DNA of 64,000 nucleotides, from NCBI RefSeq assembly GCF_000002875.2, contig NC_009420.2, forward strand, positions 308,001-372,000, written 5' to 3'. The translations under genes were made by a program, and so were the position numbers. This document shows, in pieces, positions 1-11,051 of this stretch. The notes under the pieces were generated by a model. It saw nothing but the letters and a program-made list of their open reading frames with translations. It had not been told where the DNA came from and made no database searches. The first letter of the stretch is position 1. The number at the start of each line of letters is the position of its first letter. This stretch comes from Leishmania infantum JPCM5. Its lineage: Eukaryota > Euglenozoa > Kinetoplastea > Trypanosomatida > Trypanosomatidae.

Positions 1-439
1 TTCGGTTGCCTTGATCACCTTGGTGGTCTATGGTTGCTGACCCCTTTGTGGCGTTGGTGCTCTCATAGACGACGCTATGCAAGCGCATGTGCGTGTGAGG
101 GGCCACGGGGGGAGGTAGAAAGCCCAGCAGCACACTTGAAGTTCAATAAGAAGGCAGGTGACTGCGATCGGTTACGGAGTAAAAACGGCCAATGATGAGA
201 ATGGTGATGACGAAAAGCAGTGCGCTCGGGCACACGGCAGCTGGTGCTTTTTTTTAATATCTCCGCTATTTTTATTACAACGTTCCTTATGTATGTTCGC
301 CGCACATGCGTGGCCAAGTCGCGCCGACACGCCTCCTCTCTCTCCTCCCGCTCCTCTCTCCCCTCGCATGGCATCGACGGGAAACGGCAGATGAGGGCAG
401 CGAGCCACCCCCCTTCCCCCCCTCCCCCCCAATGCACAC

Positions 440-790
440 AGTGGATGCGTGCGAAGTGTGCGGCCTCTCCCCCATGCGGCCGGGCGGGTGCGATGAGGCA
501 CGACGAGAGCGCCGCGAATGGCGGCGTCGAGCCCTCCCGACTGCGGTGTGAAGGGTGCCCACACCACCTTGTGGGATGCCGCGGCTGGAAGCGACTGAGA
601 GGGCGCAGCACGTGTGCGAAGGAAGGGACGAGGAAGGACAGGAGGAGCCTGCTTAGACGCGTGGCCCCGATTCGGCGGCTGGACGCTGCGCCCTCGAGGA
701 CCCGGATGTAGTCGCGGCGCCACAGGAGGTGGGTGCGCTGCGGTTGGAAGCGCATACCTTGACTGACGTGTTCCTGGTAGAGCAAGGCGT
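440..790. other. GC-rich block of unknown origin
   Basis: This block is clearly more GC-rich and more balanced in purines and pyrimidines than the T-rich DNA around it. Open frames exist on both strands but none looks like a maintained gene. It may be an old degenerate SIDER-type retroposon or a gene relic. I could not align it by eye with the SIDER-like copies elsewhere in the window, so its nature is open. Confidence 0.3.
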
Positions 791-3461
791 TGGAACGAGA
801 ACTAAGTGTTTCGTGTATTTATTTCCGCTCTATTTCTTGCTGGCTTTACAGACATCTCTATTTCTCTCTCTAGCAGTTCATGAAGGGGAAAATAAAAGGA
901 GAATGCTGTGTGTCTTTTTCGCTAGTCGTCGTCTTCGCTCTCTAATTTCTTCTTTGGTGTTCGGTTCGCTGCTTCCTTCTCACCGCGCCCTTTTTTTGTG
1001 GTTCTTGCGCCAAATCCCGTCCGTGTCTCGGTTTCACCACGTCGGCCTTTCCCTGCTGTTCGTGAATTTTTTTTTCGTTCGCTCGCAGCCTGTTGCTATG
1101 AGGGGATAGAGGATCTCAAGAACGCTTTTTCTTTTCTGTGTTGCTGATGCTTGTCATGGTCACACGACTTTTGACGGCTATTCGTTGGTGAAGGTGACGG
1201 TGAAAATCTTGAACGGGTTTTTCGTTTTTTTGTTGTTTGCTACACTTTGTGTATCGTAGCGTACTTAACCGTCGTTTCCCACACCTTTCTTGCGGTAAGA
1301 AGCGTGTACATATCACAACCTTGATGGATTTTCTGGACGACAGACCGTGCTTGTGCTTCCGAGGAGTGTAGAAAGCGCAAGACGCTAGTGGCGTACCAAG
1401 GCCGACGCGAGACAGAACCAAGGAGTACCACGGCAGAGGAACTGTTCATGACTTGCGGTCATCGGCAGAAAAGAGATCGCATCAGCGCCGAACAACGATC
1501 CGGCGCTTGCGCCTGCTGAGGTGTGGAGCTCAGTGGGGAATCTGAGGCGCGCTCATACGGATCGCGAGAGTGAGCATCAGCGCCTCGTCTTCGGCGTTGT
1601 TCACTTCTTCCTCGTCGGCGCTTTGGACCCGTGTCTCTGAGTCTCTGCCTGTCGCCTTCGGCTGCTGTGCACGTGGAGCGGTGTATGCGTCTGCGTGTCT
1701 GTGTGTGTGTCATGCTGATCCTCCCCTCTTCGTCCTCTACTTGAGCTTCTCTTATCAACGTGCTATCTCGCTTTTTTTTTGCCCCCCCCCCCCCGCGACT
1801 CCACTCCATCCCACTCGCGATCTGTTTCTCTTCAGGTTCGCAAGTGTGCATCTGCAGATGTGCGGAGCCCTTCCTGCACCGGCTCGAAGAAAGTGTAGCT
1901 GCTCTTCATATTTCCTTTTTGTGTATACACACATACACAAGCAGACCAGCAGACAGAGCTGGAATGTATGGCGACAACGAAACGGGAGAAGAGAAGCGAT
2001 ACACCATGCCAGCAGCAAGGAGAAGCGGGAGGCGTTTTTTTTTTCGTTTGGTCTTGCTTTCTCCTCCTCAGCTTTTTATTCTTTGTTTGTACCCGGCGAG
2101 TGACCTGCTTTTCTTTTCGTTGTTATTACGTAAAGGATAACCCGCAAGTGAGAGTCCATCACGAGTGGAGAAGGAAAACGCAAAGCAAAAACCATTGGTG
2201 CACTTGCACCTCTGTTTTTTCTCCCTCTTCGTGTGCGTGTGTGTGTGTGCCGGCACAATCGTATGGTTGCGTCTCGCCTTCTTGCTGACATGTGTCTGGG
2301 TGTCTTTCACGCTGTCTATGCTGGGCCTGCGAGTCTTGTGCGACTGTGACGAGCGTTTCATGGAGGGAGGCGGGAAACCTGTGGTGGTGAAACACAGATA
2401 CAGGATCCACACAGAAACACACACAAAAAGGGAAAAGGGGGATGCGAATGTTAGTGATGCGGGGGTGACGGTGCCCGTGTAGTTCAAAAGGAATCATGTC
2501 ACTCCCTTTCACGTTCTGTTTTCTTTACTTGCAAGCTTAGCTGTTTGCAATGCGATAATGAGCACGTGTGCATGAGTGTGTGCGTGTCTGCGTAAGGCTG
2601 TGCCGCTTTGGGGGAAGGCTCCCCTCTGTCGGCTTTCTACCTCGCCCCTCCTACGCCTCCTCGTTCCTCCCCCAGCACCACTGCCACCATCACTGCACAC
2701 ATGCGCACCTTCACCTCCCTAGCAGATGGGTTCTATTCTTAGTTCGTGTAGTCCTTCTTTATGCGCGCGTTCGTGTATGTTTGGCTGTACTTCACCTCTT
2801 CTTCATCCCTTTCTACTTTCCTCGTAGCTTTCCTATCCCTATTTATGAACGTTGTACACTTCTTGTTTTTTTTTTCGTCTCAGCGAAAGAGATTTATACA
2901 TGTGCGTGTGCGTGTGTGCGCTAGCGTGGTGTCGATGATGTTGGTGTTTGCGCTTGCATGTGTACGTGACTCAAAGGTCTTCGGTGATGGCGAAATGATG
3001 TGTGTGTGTGTGTGTGGGGGGATTTTTGGTTTTCCTTCTCACGCTGCCATCTTATCTTCGATCCGTTGTTTTCTGCCTTGCTGTTATCTTTTTGCCAAGC
3101 TTACATGTGCATGTATCTCGGTGCTACCACACAGGTGTGCTCTTCTTTCCTTTTCGTTTACTTGGCCTTGCGCTTCACGTCATCATCAAAGCATGTTTCT
3201 TTATTCTTTATATGTGAGTATGCCATGCGCGTCTTTTCGTTTAGTATGTGTCCCATTACCTCTTTTTTTTCCGTTTCCCTCCTTTTTTTTTCATGTGTTG
3301 GCGCGTGTGCTTGTTGGTGCATCTCCACCCTTTTTGTATGTGACCGTTGGCGTCTTTTTCCTTCCTTTCTTTTTTTTTATTGTGTGCGTGTCTGCGTGTG
3401 TATGGCTGCCCCAGTGCCTCAGTTTTACTCTTGCCCCCGTTTGCTCTCGTTGTTCGTCTCT

Positions 3462-3751
3462 TGCCCCCTGATGACGAGGGAGCATGCCCGTGCGTGGTAT
3501 CACGGGGCCCAGTGCTTCACTCCATGTGGGACGCAGCCAGGCAGCCCTCCCCCTCCCTGCCAATGCAGAGCCCTTGCAGGTGGTGACCGGCATTACGGGC
3601 GAGGCTGTGAGGCGACTTGCGAGACGGTTGCGTGTGGAAGTCGAGGGCAGGGGCTCCGTGCTCTCAGGTGACGGAGTCGGCGCATTGCGCTCTGCCGCGC
3701 GTGTCTACGGCCGCTTCGCACCCCGCAATGGGGGCCTGTACCGGACAGGGA
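3462..3751 (+). repeat. SIDER-like degenerate retroposon, sense copy
   Basis: The element opens with a head motif (CCCCCTGATGACGAG, near 3464) that recurs in slightly changed form at 41490 and 47327. Bases 3499-3751 are repeated in inverted orientation at 13214-13466 with one mismatch in 253. The body shares scattered blocks with the 41388-41829 repeat, for example around 3580-3615 and 3670-3725. Known family: Leishmania SIDER elements are short degenerate non-autonomous retroposons, mostly in 3' UTRs, where some affect mRNA stability or translation. Assignment to SIDER1 or SIDER2 needs a consensus search. Confidence 0.65.
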
Positions 3752-4730
3752 TGGCGCATGGCTCGTGCTGTATGGCATAATGAACCCCCTGCCGGGACAG
3801 TGTGGTTTCTCTGCGGCCGCCAGCGCGTCTCGGCGCTTGCGCCGTGTTTGATGCACTCTGTTGCAATATGTAGTTTTCTGTTGTCTCCCGCAGCGGTGAT
3901 GAGTGATTACCTTATTCGTTTGTTCGTTTGCGAATGAACCGGGATGCTGGGAAGACGGGTTGGTGCTTGTCGCCGGTTCCCCTCCTGGCTTGGAGTGGGC
4001 TGCGTTTTTCTTTTTTCTACCGTTTGTGTGTGTGTGTGTGCTTGTCCCTCTCGATGTTTTTCGAGGAAGCAGTCGAAAGCGTTTTACATGTAAGCACAGC
4101 TCAGGCGGCACGAACGAGTGCATGCGCCTAGAGCCATGTACCCGTGTCTTCTTCCTAAACTGCGAAGAAGAAGAGCAAGTGTACTGAAGAGACGAGGGGG
4201 TAACGTGTGCCAAAGAACACGTTATTCTCCCTTAAACGCTCCGCGGGTCGCTGCCTTCATAGCTGCTGGGCGAGAGCGTCGCGTGAACTGCCTGCATAAA
4301 AGCAGCGCGGGGGCAGAGGTTGTGGGTGCGTGGTAGGACTACCGCTTTTCGGGTCAGCTACTCCGTGCTTGCTGGTGTATTTTCCCTTCACTTCCCTCTT
4401 GTTCTCACGCGTAGCCTTCTACACCCCCAACCCCCCACCTCACCACGCAGCTGACTCTCCAGCAACTTAGCACCCTCCATCTCACGCTTCAATTTTTCCT
4501 CCTACCCCTCGCACTACCTCGCCCACAGACAACCCTTTCATGGTTGCTTTTCAGAGAGTGCGTGAAGCCGAAGGTGCCGAGGGTGTGACTGTGCGTCGCT
4601 GTTCGTTGAGCCGCGAACGACAGCGCCACGACTGCTGCCATTTCTCGATTTCCCGCCCCTCCCCCTACCCCCTTGTTTTCCTGTCTCCTCCTTTATCCTC
4701 GTGTTGCTGCCCTGCTGCTTTGAAGGAGCC

Positions 4731-7397
4731 ATGTGGAGTACAGGAGTGGACGTGGGCGGCAGAGAGGTGCACGTGCGTCTCTCACCCGGGGTCTATCGCG
4801 CCGCGTATTCGGCCCCACTGGCAAATATTGATGCTGGCCCAGATTGCGCTTCAACGGTGGCGATGCCACCAAAAGACGTCGCGAAGGCCCTCTCTGACGC
4901 GCGGAGCCGCTTTCATCAACTTCGAGACCTCCGACGGGAGCTCAGTGGCCGCCATCTGCCAAACACCGACGGTTTCTCAGCAGCAGCGGCGCCGGCAGTG
5001 CACGCATCGTCTGCATTCCCCTCAACACTGCCCACGGCTACCTTAGCTCAAGCCTCGCTTTCTGTGACATGTACACCATCCGCTGCCTCCTTTGGTCTCC
5101 CACTCGACCGGCTCTCGGCGGATGATCCGGTCACGCGCTCTGTCTTGCGCACCGCCGCGGCGGAGCGTGCGCTACGCCTGCAGCAGGCCGAAAACGATGA
5201 GCTGAAACGAGCGATGGTGACGCAGCAACAGGAGGCCGCCCAAATGCAGTGCTTGATCGATCGTCTCTCCGCAGAGCTCACCGAAATGCGGCAGACGGTG
5301 CTGCGGCAGACAGCCACCATGAAGTCGCTGGCGGCGGAAATGGAGCGCCGAGATGTGTATCACTTGATCAAAGAGAAGCACCGCAGCCAAGCGGCGGCGT
5401 CGGCGGTGGCGACTGCAAATGCCTCGCCGGGCACCTTATCTTCGCAATCCTCGTTAAGCCACCAGCAGCGACTCGCGCAACTCGAGCAGCAGTTGGAGCA
5501 GCTCACGAAGGAGAAAGCAGAGTTGCAGCAGCAGGTGAGCCACCTTTCGTCTCGCCACGGTGGAAAGCGGCAGAGCACGCCGGCGATCGAGGTTATCGAC
5601 AAGGACGATGATTTGGTGGGGGAGGGGAGCGGGGCTGACGGGTCGGTTTTATCTGCGCGCGTGGAGTTGCAGAGGTTGGTGCAGGCCCTCGGTGCCATAC
5701 TCCAGGCCGGCGCTTCGCCTCTTGCGCGCATCGGCGCGTGCTCCGAACCTATTTACGAGTTGGAGCTGAGTCGCGTTACACGACTGGCCCCTGCTCGCAC
5801 ACAGCGCGACCCCGATGACGATGCGCGTGCACCAGGAAAGGTAAACTCTGTCGTATGCATCTGCGGCCCATACAGTATGCGCGACGTCCTTCTGCGCGTT
5901 CAACTAGTGACAGAGAATGCGGGTTCACTGATGCGGCGCTCTCGCGGGCTTGAGGGGGGGCCTCTGCAAAGCCCCGGGAGGTGCGTGTTGTACGCTATGC
6001 GGGATACGTGCAGTGCTGTGAGGATCTGCCTGTACAAAGGGGTGGCCAATACTGAGGTCGAAACAGGTGAGCCTTGTAGCACTGAGTCACCGGCGCCAAC
6101 TGCCACAGCAACCGTTGCCGTGCACACCTTGATCGCCACAGCCCTCGCCAGTGGCAACGAGCTAGAGACGAGGCATGCTGCCTACAGCGTACACACGGTC
6201 CATCTTGTCGATGACAAGGGCGGATTGCGTGACACCGTCACATTCTGGGTTCGAGTCACGGAAGTGCAGCACCGGCGTTACAGCGGGTACAGAGGGATCA
6301 GCTGCATCGACAGCGATGTTGATGGCCGTCGATGTGCGTCACCGTTCCAGTCACCTCGAACACTTGAGCCCGGTGGCGTTAGAATCCGCGAGAGAAGCGC
6401 GACGCCACTCAGCAGTGCTGATGCTGGCTCAGCGGAAGGTGAGAGCGTCACCAAAAACTTGCAACGCGGGCAGCGTCTTGGGCCTATGCTCTCCCCCTCC
6501 CGAAACGACGATGCCACACCTATGAAAGGACAGCGCCTCTTCGCGCACTCGTCGTTCTCATGCTCAACTGCTCCACCCGCCCCCACCGACGATGCCAACT
6601 CACGCGGCTCCGCAGAGAAAGCGAAAGGCATACTCGAGCAGGTGGAGCCGCAAACGAAGCCACTGCCAGCACTCCTGACTCCCTCGGAGGACTCCAAGAA
6701 GGCGGTGACTCGTGCAGCGGCAGCTGTCTTCTGCAGCGGGTCTAAGACCCCCATAACGTTCGACGGAACTAGCGAGTCACAGATCACGGATGATTCGGCG
6801 TTAGCAGCGGCGAGGACTACGACACTGCTGCCCGTGTATGACACACCAGCCCCCATGCCACCACGCCTCGCCGCGTCGTCTGACCCTTCCTCAACGGTAG
6901 GTGTCCGCCCCACTCCCAGTGCGCCGAACCTTTCTTGGCCACCGCCACCGCCTGTGGCCGTAGTGCCCGCTCCACCGCTGTCGTCGACACCGACCTCGAC
7001 GCCCCCTGCTGACGCTGCCTATGCGATGCGGATGCGCATTAAAGAGGTGCACTTTCTTCACGAGGGCTGTGAGGACGACTTGGTGGAGGACATGCTGGAG
7101 CAATGCTCTCTGCAGGTGGTCGTCCGCGTAGATGGCGAACCCGTTTTCACCGCGCCAACGCGACGGAATTCGTCGCATGCGGTGTGGGGTGCCGAGGAAG
7201 GCAGTTTCACGCGCACGCTCACGACTGGGCAGGAGGTGCGCTTCGAGGTCCTTCACGGCGACAAGGCGCGAAGCCAAGCAGTGTTGCCTGCTTCAGAGAT
7301 CCTGAATGCCAGTGGCGAGAAAGAGTTGACCTTGTTGTCCGTCAGCGGCGGTAGTCCTTGTGGACTGCTGACAATGGTTTTTGAAGGTTCTGTGTAG
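4731..7397 (+). CDS. Conserved hypothetical protein, coiled coil plus C-terminal C2-like domain
   Basis: Function unknown. The predicted protein is 888 residues from ATG 4731; a second in-frame ATG at 4863 (start MPPKDVAKALSDAR) would give 844. I kept 4731 because codons between the two are G/C-ending and read as coding, but the predicted splice AG lies so close (about 4723-4742) that 4863 may be the real start. Roughly residues 155-285 are rich in Gln, Glu and Leu and look like coiled coil. A middle beta-rich region (about 375-530) is followed by a Ser/Pro/Thr-rich linker, then a Pro-rich stretch. The last 125 residues (from MRMRIKEVHFLHEG) have the beta-strand pattern of a C2 domain. The coiled-coil/C2 order recalls ciliary RPGRIP1-type proteins, but that is only a resemblance. 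It is the first gene of the window and MKK follows 2 kb downstream. Confidence 0.75.
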   Translation: MWSTGVDVGGREVHVRLSPGVYRAAYSAPLANIDAGPDCASTVAMPPKDVAKALSDARSRFHQLRDLRRELSGRHLPNTDGFSAAAAPAVHASSAFPSTLPTATLAQASLSVTCTPSAASFGLPLDRLSADDPVTRSVLRTAAAERALRLQQAENDELKRAMVTQQQEAAQMQCLIDRLSAELTEMRQTVLRQTATMKSLAAEMERRDVYHLIKEKHRSQAAASAVATANASPGTLSSQSSLSHQQRLAQLEQQLEQLTKEKAELQQQVSHLSSRHGGKRQSTPAIEVIDKDDDLVGEGSGADGSVLSARVELQRLVQALGAILQAGASPLARIGACSEPIYELELSRVTRLAPARTQRDPDDDARAPGKVNSVVCICGPYSMRDVLLRVQLVTENAGSLMRRSRGLEGGPLQSPGRCVLYAMRDTCSAVRICLYKGVANTEVETGEPCSTESPAPTATATVAVHTLIATALASGNELETRHAAYSVHTVHLVDDKGGLRDTVTFWVRVTEVQHRRYSGYRGISCIDSDVDGRRCASPFQSPRTLEPGGVRIRERSATPLSSADAGSAEGESVTKNLQRGQRLGPMLSPSRNDDATPMKGQRLFAHSSFSCSTAPPAPTDDANSRGSAEKAKGILEQVEPQTKPLPALLTPSEDSKKAVTRAAAAVFCSGSKTPITFDGTSESQITDDSALAAARTTTLLPVYDTPAPMPPRLAASSDPSSTVGVRPTPSAPNLSWPPPPPVAVVPAPPLSSTPTSTPPADAAYAMRMRIKEVHFLHEGCEDDLVEDMLEQCSLQVVVRVDGEPVFTAPTRRNSSHAVWGAEEGSFTRTLTTGQEVRFEVLHGDKARSQAVLPASEILNASGEKELTLLSVSGGSPCGLLTMVFEGSV

Positions 7398-9055
7398 GCA
7401 CCTCATGTGGCATGTGCATAAGACCACTTATACGTACACATGGTACCCTTCGGGTTCATAGATTGCACTCGCGACCCCGAGGAAGAGGGAGATCTGCGTG
7501 CGTTGAGCGGGGTGGTAGCGCTGCTGGATACATTTTTTTTTACTGCTCTTCGTGCTTCCCTGCTGTGCATGTTCCTCTCCCCTCTTACACGATCCGTGTA
7601 AAGTTGCATTGCCGGCGTTCCTCGCTCCATACCTCGCAGTACATGGACGCGGGCGTGCCTAGAGGAACTGCAGAGATGGACGAGGGGCGTGCCATAGATT
7701 TCATAGGCCAGGGGTGCCATAGTACTGCTTTTCGTGGCAGCATCAGAGCCTCGAATGAGACCAGAACGTTATCACGATAGGGATAGTGAGAAGCCGACAA
7801 GGCAAATACAGACACACATGATCGACATATATTAGCGCAACTCCCCACCTCACGACACGCTGCATGTGTGTGTGTGTGTGCTTTCATGCACGGCGATACG
7901 CTATCAGGCTCTTTTCGCCTTCACCAGCCAAATGCTTCCACGCTGTAGCTGCAATGTGGGAGAAGGCGAAGTTGAGATACAGAAGCACACAGCTGCGCCT
8001 TGCGGCATCACGCCGCCCGTTTGATGGCTGCCTGCATCAATTACAACATCTCCGCCCACACTTCTCCTCTTCTCTGTTTTTCGTCGTGCTTGGCACTTGC
8101 CATGCGATGTGTGTTTCTCTCCGTGACAATTTGAAAGGAAGTGGGGAGCTCGCACGGTAGCACCCGAATCCCGCGGTTCCGGCCGCCTTCCTTCCCTCGC
8201 TAAGGAGCAGTTCGTTCGGCTCCGTTTCTGCAAAGCGGGGAGAGCGGGAGCCCCGCCAGCGCCTTCTTCACCTCTCTTCGATCCCCTCGCTCCGTCTTGC
8301 GCTCTGTTTCTCCTATCGCCCACTTCACAGATCCGCTGCCTGCGCACACCTGGCGAGTGGCGGTGTGTGTGCGTGTGCAGTCGTTGGGGGCCCGAACAAA
8401 CGACCGTCACAGGGAGAGCTCGAGGGCTCGACACGAGCCTCTGACCGTCCTTGTGGAGAAGCCGAAGAAGGTGCCATCGTTGTTGGCCAAGCCAAGAGGA
8501 AACTAAAAGCCGTCGTCGTTTGTGGAAAGAAGTGCGTGTCCGTGACGCACTTGCCGGCAGTCTCTCTCGCTGGCCCGCTCTTCTGCTTCTCTCTATCTTC
8601 TTCCTTTCTCTGTGCATTCGTGCGCGCGTGTGTGCGGGGGGCATCGGCGAGGAGGGGAGAGTGCGGCCACGCAGTCTTAATCACTTCTTTGCTGTGCTCT
8701 GCTTCCTCCGGTGGCGACAGCTCGACCTACCAGCCATCCTTTTCGCTGCCACACCAACGTCATCGCCTCAGCCGCGACCTTTCAAGTCAAGTCTCGCCCT
8801 CCCTTCGTGGGTGAGCACGTGCAATTTTTTTGTTGTTGGTTTGTTTGTCGACTGCATTCGTTTTAATACGTCTTCCTTGTACAGACACGTTTTGCCTCTT
8901 CCATCTTCCGCTTCGCTGTGTTCTTTGTTGTTGTTGTTGTTGCGGGGGTCTCGATCTCCACCCTCCCCGATTCAGCTCACCGCCTGTTGGTCTCATTGTA
9001 CGATTATTTGTCTGCCCTAAAGGTCGGGTTTCCCCTGCCCACAGCCGCTACACTG

Positions 9056-9078
9056 CACACACACACACACACACACAG
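9056..9078. repeat. CA microsatellite
   Basis: Near-perfect CA dinucleotide run upstream of the MKK gene. Such tracts are common in trypanosomatid intergenic DNA. Confidence 0.8.
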
Positions 9079-9412
9079 ACACACAGAAGCACAAGTACCG
9101 ACAAAGTCACAGCGAAGGAGGCCGCCACACCTTTCAGCAACCGGAAGACACAGAAAATCGCTGTGCCGCTCGCTCAGTTGGCTTCCCGTGTTTTCCGGTG
9201 TTTCCTCTCTATCTTTTGTATATGCGTCGCTTGTGCTCTGCCGCTTTTTTTTTTACTCAGCGCTTCTGCGACTCTTCTCATCGTGTGGTCTTACGTTGGT
9301 TCGGCATCAGCAGACGCCAAGGAGTCGCGCGGGTCGCACCGCTACAACGAGCGTAGAGCGATACCAGCAGGGGTGGCGGGGGGAGGCGACGTGGGGACGC
9401 CCTGCGCGTGCG

Positions 9413-9444
9413 CTTTTTTTGCACTGTTGCTTTTTTTTTTGCAG
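9413..9444 (+). promoter_or_regulatory. Predicted spliced-leader acceptor of the MKK gene
   Basis: Two T runs (T8 and T11 class) are followed directly by the first AG, at 9443-9444 (GCAG). This gives a 29-nt 5' leader with no ATG before 9474. A polypyrimidine tract followed by the first AG is the usual trans-splice arrangement in trypanosomatids. Confidence 0.7.
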
Positions 9445-9473
9445 AGTCTCACGGTTTCCCAGTGTGATCAATA

Positions 9474-11051
9474 ATGTCGCGACTGAAGATCAACCTTGAC
9501 GCCATCGAGCGCGATGGAGCAAGCGCAACAGAGGGCTTCTGCGCCGACGGCGTCCGCATCGGTTCGCTTCTGGTGTCGTCTGAGGGAGTGCGGGATAATC
9601 AGGGCAACTCGTGCGTGCTGTCTCTCAGTGACCTTGAAGTGGTTCCGGAAACGGAGGGCGGCTTCTTAGGGAAAGGCAGCAGCGGCTCTGTTCGCCGTGC
9701 GGTTCACCGGGGCAGCAATAAGGTGGTCGCCCTCAAGGAAATCAAAGTGACAGGGCAGACGCACATCAATGAAATTCGACGAGAGCTGGAGACGCTGCAC
9801 GCTGGCGACTTTGCAACGCCCTACCTCGTCGGTTTCTACGGTGCGTTCGCACATGAGGGGTCCGTCTTTATCGCGATGGAAGCGATGGACGGCTCTCTGC
9901 ACGAGCTATACAAACCCGTCCCACCACCTGTCTTGGCATCCATCACACGACAGATGCTGAAGGGACTCACGTACCTGCATCGTACCCGCCATCTCATTCA
10001 TCGCGATTTGAAGCCCAGCAACGTCCTCTACAACAGCCGCACCGGCGACATCAAGATATCCGACTTTGGTGTGAGCTCTAATCTGGAGTGCACCAAGGCA
10101 GACGCTCACAGCTTTGTTGGCACGGTTACGTACATGAGTCCTGAGCGGCTGCGAGGCGAGTACTACTCGTACGGGGCGGATATATGGTCTCTGGGGCTCG
10201 TTGTCGCAGAGCTGGCCGTGGGCGTGTGCCCGTATGCCGGTTTGCGCGGTGGCAGCAGCGAGGCGCGCTTCTGGGCACTGTTGCAGCATCTCAACGGTGA
10301 CGGTGCAGCGCTAGAGCTACCGCCGGAGATGGATAGTGACCTGGCCGACTTCATAAGCGCGTGTGTCGTGAAATCTCCTGATCGACGGCCCACGTGTACC
10401 GAGTTGCTACGTCATCCGTTCATTTTGAGGCACACAGCTGCGGCGCCAGAGGCGGAGGCACAACCGTTCTCGACCACTACTTCCACTGCTCCTGCCCCCG
10501 GAGGACTCTTTTCACCGCTGAATCGCGCCTCGCCTGTGGCAGGGTCAGCCGTGCCCCTTGCAAGCGAGGGGAGCATTCTTAAGGCTACCTCGCCATCTCG
10601 AGCGGCGGCGGCGCCGCTGCCGCTGCCATCTCCCCTTGAGCGGCACGACGGCGAAACGGATGCGGATGTCGCAGACCGCACCGTCGTTGCGGGATGGATC
10701 CATGCTGTGATGGCGCGGAAGGTGTTGCACAGAGCGAGAGGGCACGGCAGCGAGGACCCGCACCTGGAGCCACTTGCTGCCGTATCGGCGTCCACAGCCA
10801 CAGGCTTGGGCGAGAGAGGCGGGGCGGCGGGTGTTTCTGCGGTTAGCTCAGAGGATCCACAGGTCGCACAGCTTAGGGAGTTCCGCGCCGAGAGGAATCT
10901 AGAGCGGCACTCGGGTGATGGCGGCAGTGCCCCCGTGGAGCAAGACTGCATAGCTGGCGTACGCTCTCTCACGTGTGACGACCTGCGGCGGACCTCCACA
11001 GGGGAACCGTCTGTCAACCTCGATGATGAACTAAATCGGCTTCTCTTCTGA
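9474..11051 (+). CDS. MAP kinase kinase (STE7 family)
   Basis: A 525-residue dual-specificity kinase that would phosphorylate a MAP kinase in a cytosolic cascade. Visible motifs: glycine loop LGKGSSGSV (65-73), ATP lysine K88 in VALKEIK, catalytic loop HRDLKPSN (176-183), DFG at 197-199, and activation segment SFVGTVTYMSPER (213-225). T207 and S213 are spaced S/T-x5-S/T, the spacing of plant and Leishmania MKKs rather than the x3 of mammalian MEKs. The kinase domain ends near residue 325 (RRPTCTELLRHPF). The last 200 residues are Ala/Ser/Pro-rich and low in complexity, so they are probably regulatory or disordered. The start is ATG 9474, the first ATG after the predicted splice site. Leishmania has several MKKs (for example LmxMKK, PK4 and MKK5), and I cannot tell which this is. 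Confidence 0.9.
   Translation: MSRLKINLDAIERDGASATEGFCADGVRIGSLLVSSEGVRDNQGNSCVLSLSDLEVVPETEGGFLGKGSSGSVRRAVHRGSNKVVALKEIKVTGQTHINEIRRELETLHAGDFATPYLVGFYGAFAHEGSVFIAMEAMDGSLHELYKPVPPPVLASITRQMLKGLTYLHRTRHLIHRDLKPSNVLYNSRTGDIKISDFGVSSNLECTKADAHSFVGTVTYMSPERLRGEYYSYGADIWSLGLVVAELAVGVCPYAGLRGGSSEARFWALLQHLNGDGAALELPPEMDSDLADFISACVVKSPDRRPTCTELLRHPFILRHTAAAPEAEAQPFSTTTSTAPAPGGLFSPLNRASPVAGSAVPLASEGSILKATSPSRAAAAPLPLPSPLERHDGETDADVADRTVVAGWIHAVMARKVLHRARGHGSEDPHLEPLAAVSASTATGLGERGGAAGVSAVSSEDPQVAQLREFRAERNLERHSGDGGSAPVEQDCIAGVRSLTCDDLRRTSTGEPSVNLDDELNRLLF

Larger units (their letters stand above)
1..4730. other. Gene-free 5' region of the window
   Basis: No open frame here has coding character. 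From about 790 to 3460 the + strand is dominated by T/C with poly-T, TG and CA runs, typical of trypanosomatid UTR/intergenic DNA. It presumably holds the 3' UTR of a gene left of the window and the trans-splicing signals of the next gene. Two blocks differ in composition: a GC-rich block (about 440-790) and a SIDER-like repeat (3462-3751), both listed separately. There is a C13 run at 1782-1794. Confidence 0.6.
7398..9473. other. Intergenic region, 2.1 kb
   Basis: This holds the presumed 3' UTR of the coiled-coil gene and the 5' signals of the MKK gene. The first 400 bases are of mixed composition. The rest is T/C-rich with a CA run at 9056-9078. I see no convincing gene. Confidence 0.6.

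Noticed and set aside
75..785. 236-codon minus-strand frame at the window start
   Set aside because: It spans a T/C tract and a GC-rich block, is rich in Arg/His/Ser, and runs against the direction of all other genes.
1775..1794. Poly-T and poly-C runs as transcription terminators
   Set aside because: Such runs occur in every gap of this window, and genes on both sides keep the same direction, so they do not mark the end of a transcription unit.
3593..4213. 206-codon minus-strand frame across the SIDER-like repeat
   Set aside because: Its C-terminal part is the antisense of the repeat, and the same peptide recurs from the other repeat copy. This is repeat sequence, not a gene.
6243..6256. 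tRNA B-box-like GGTTCGAGTC
   Set aside because: It lies inside a coding region and no A box or cloverleaf surrounds it.
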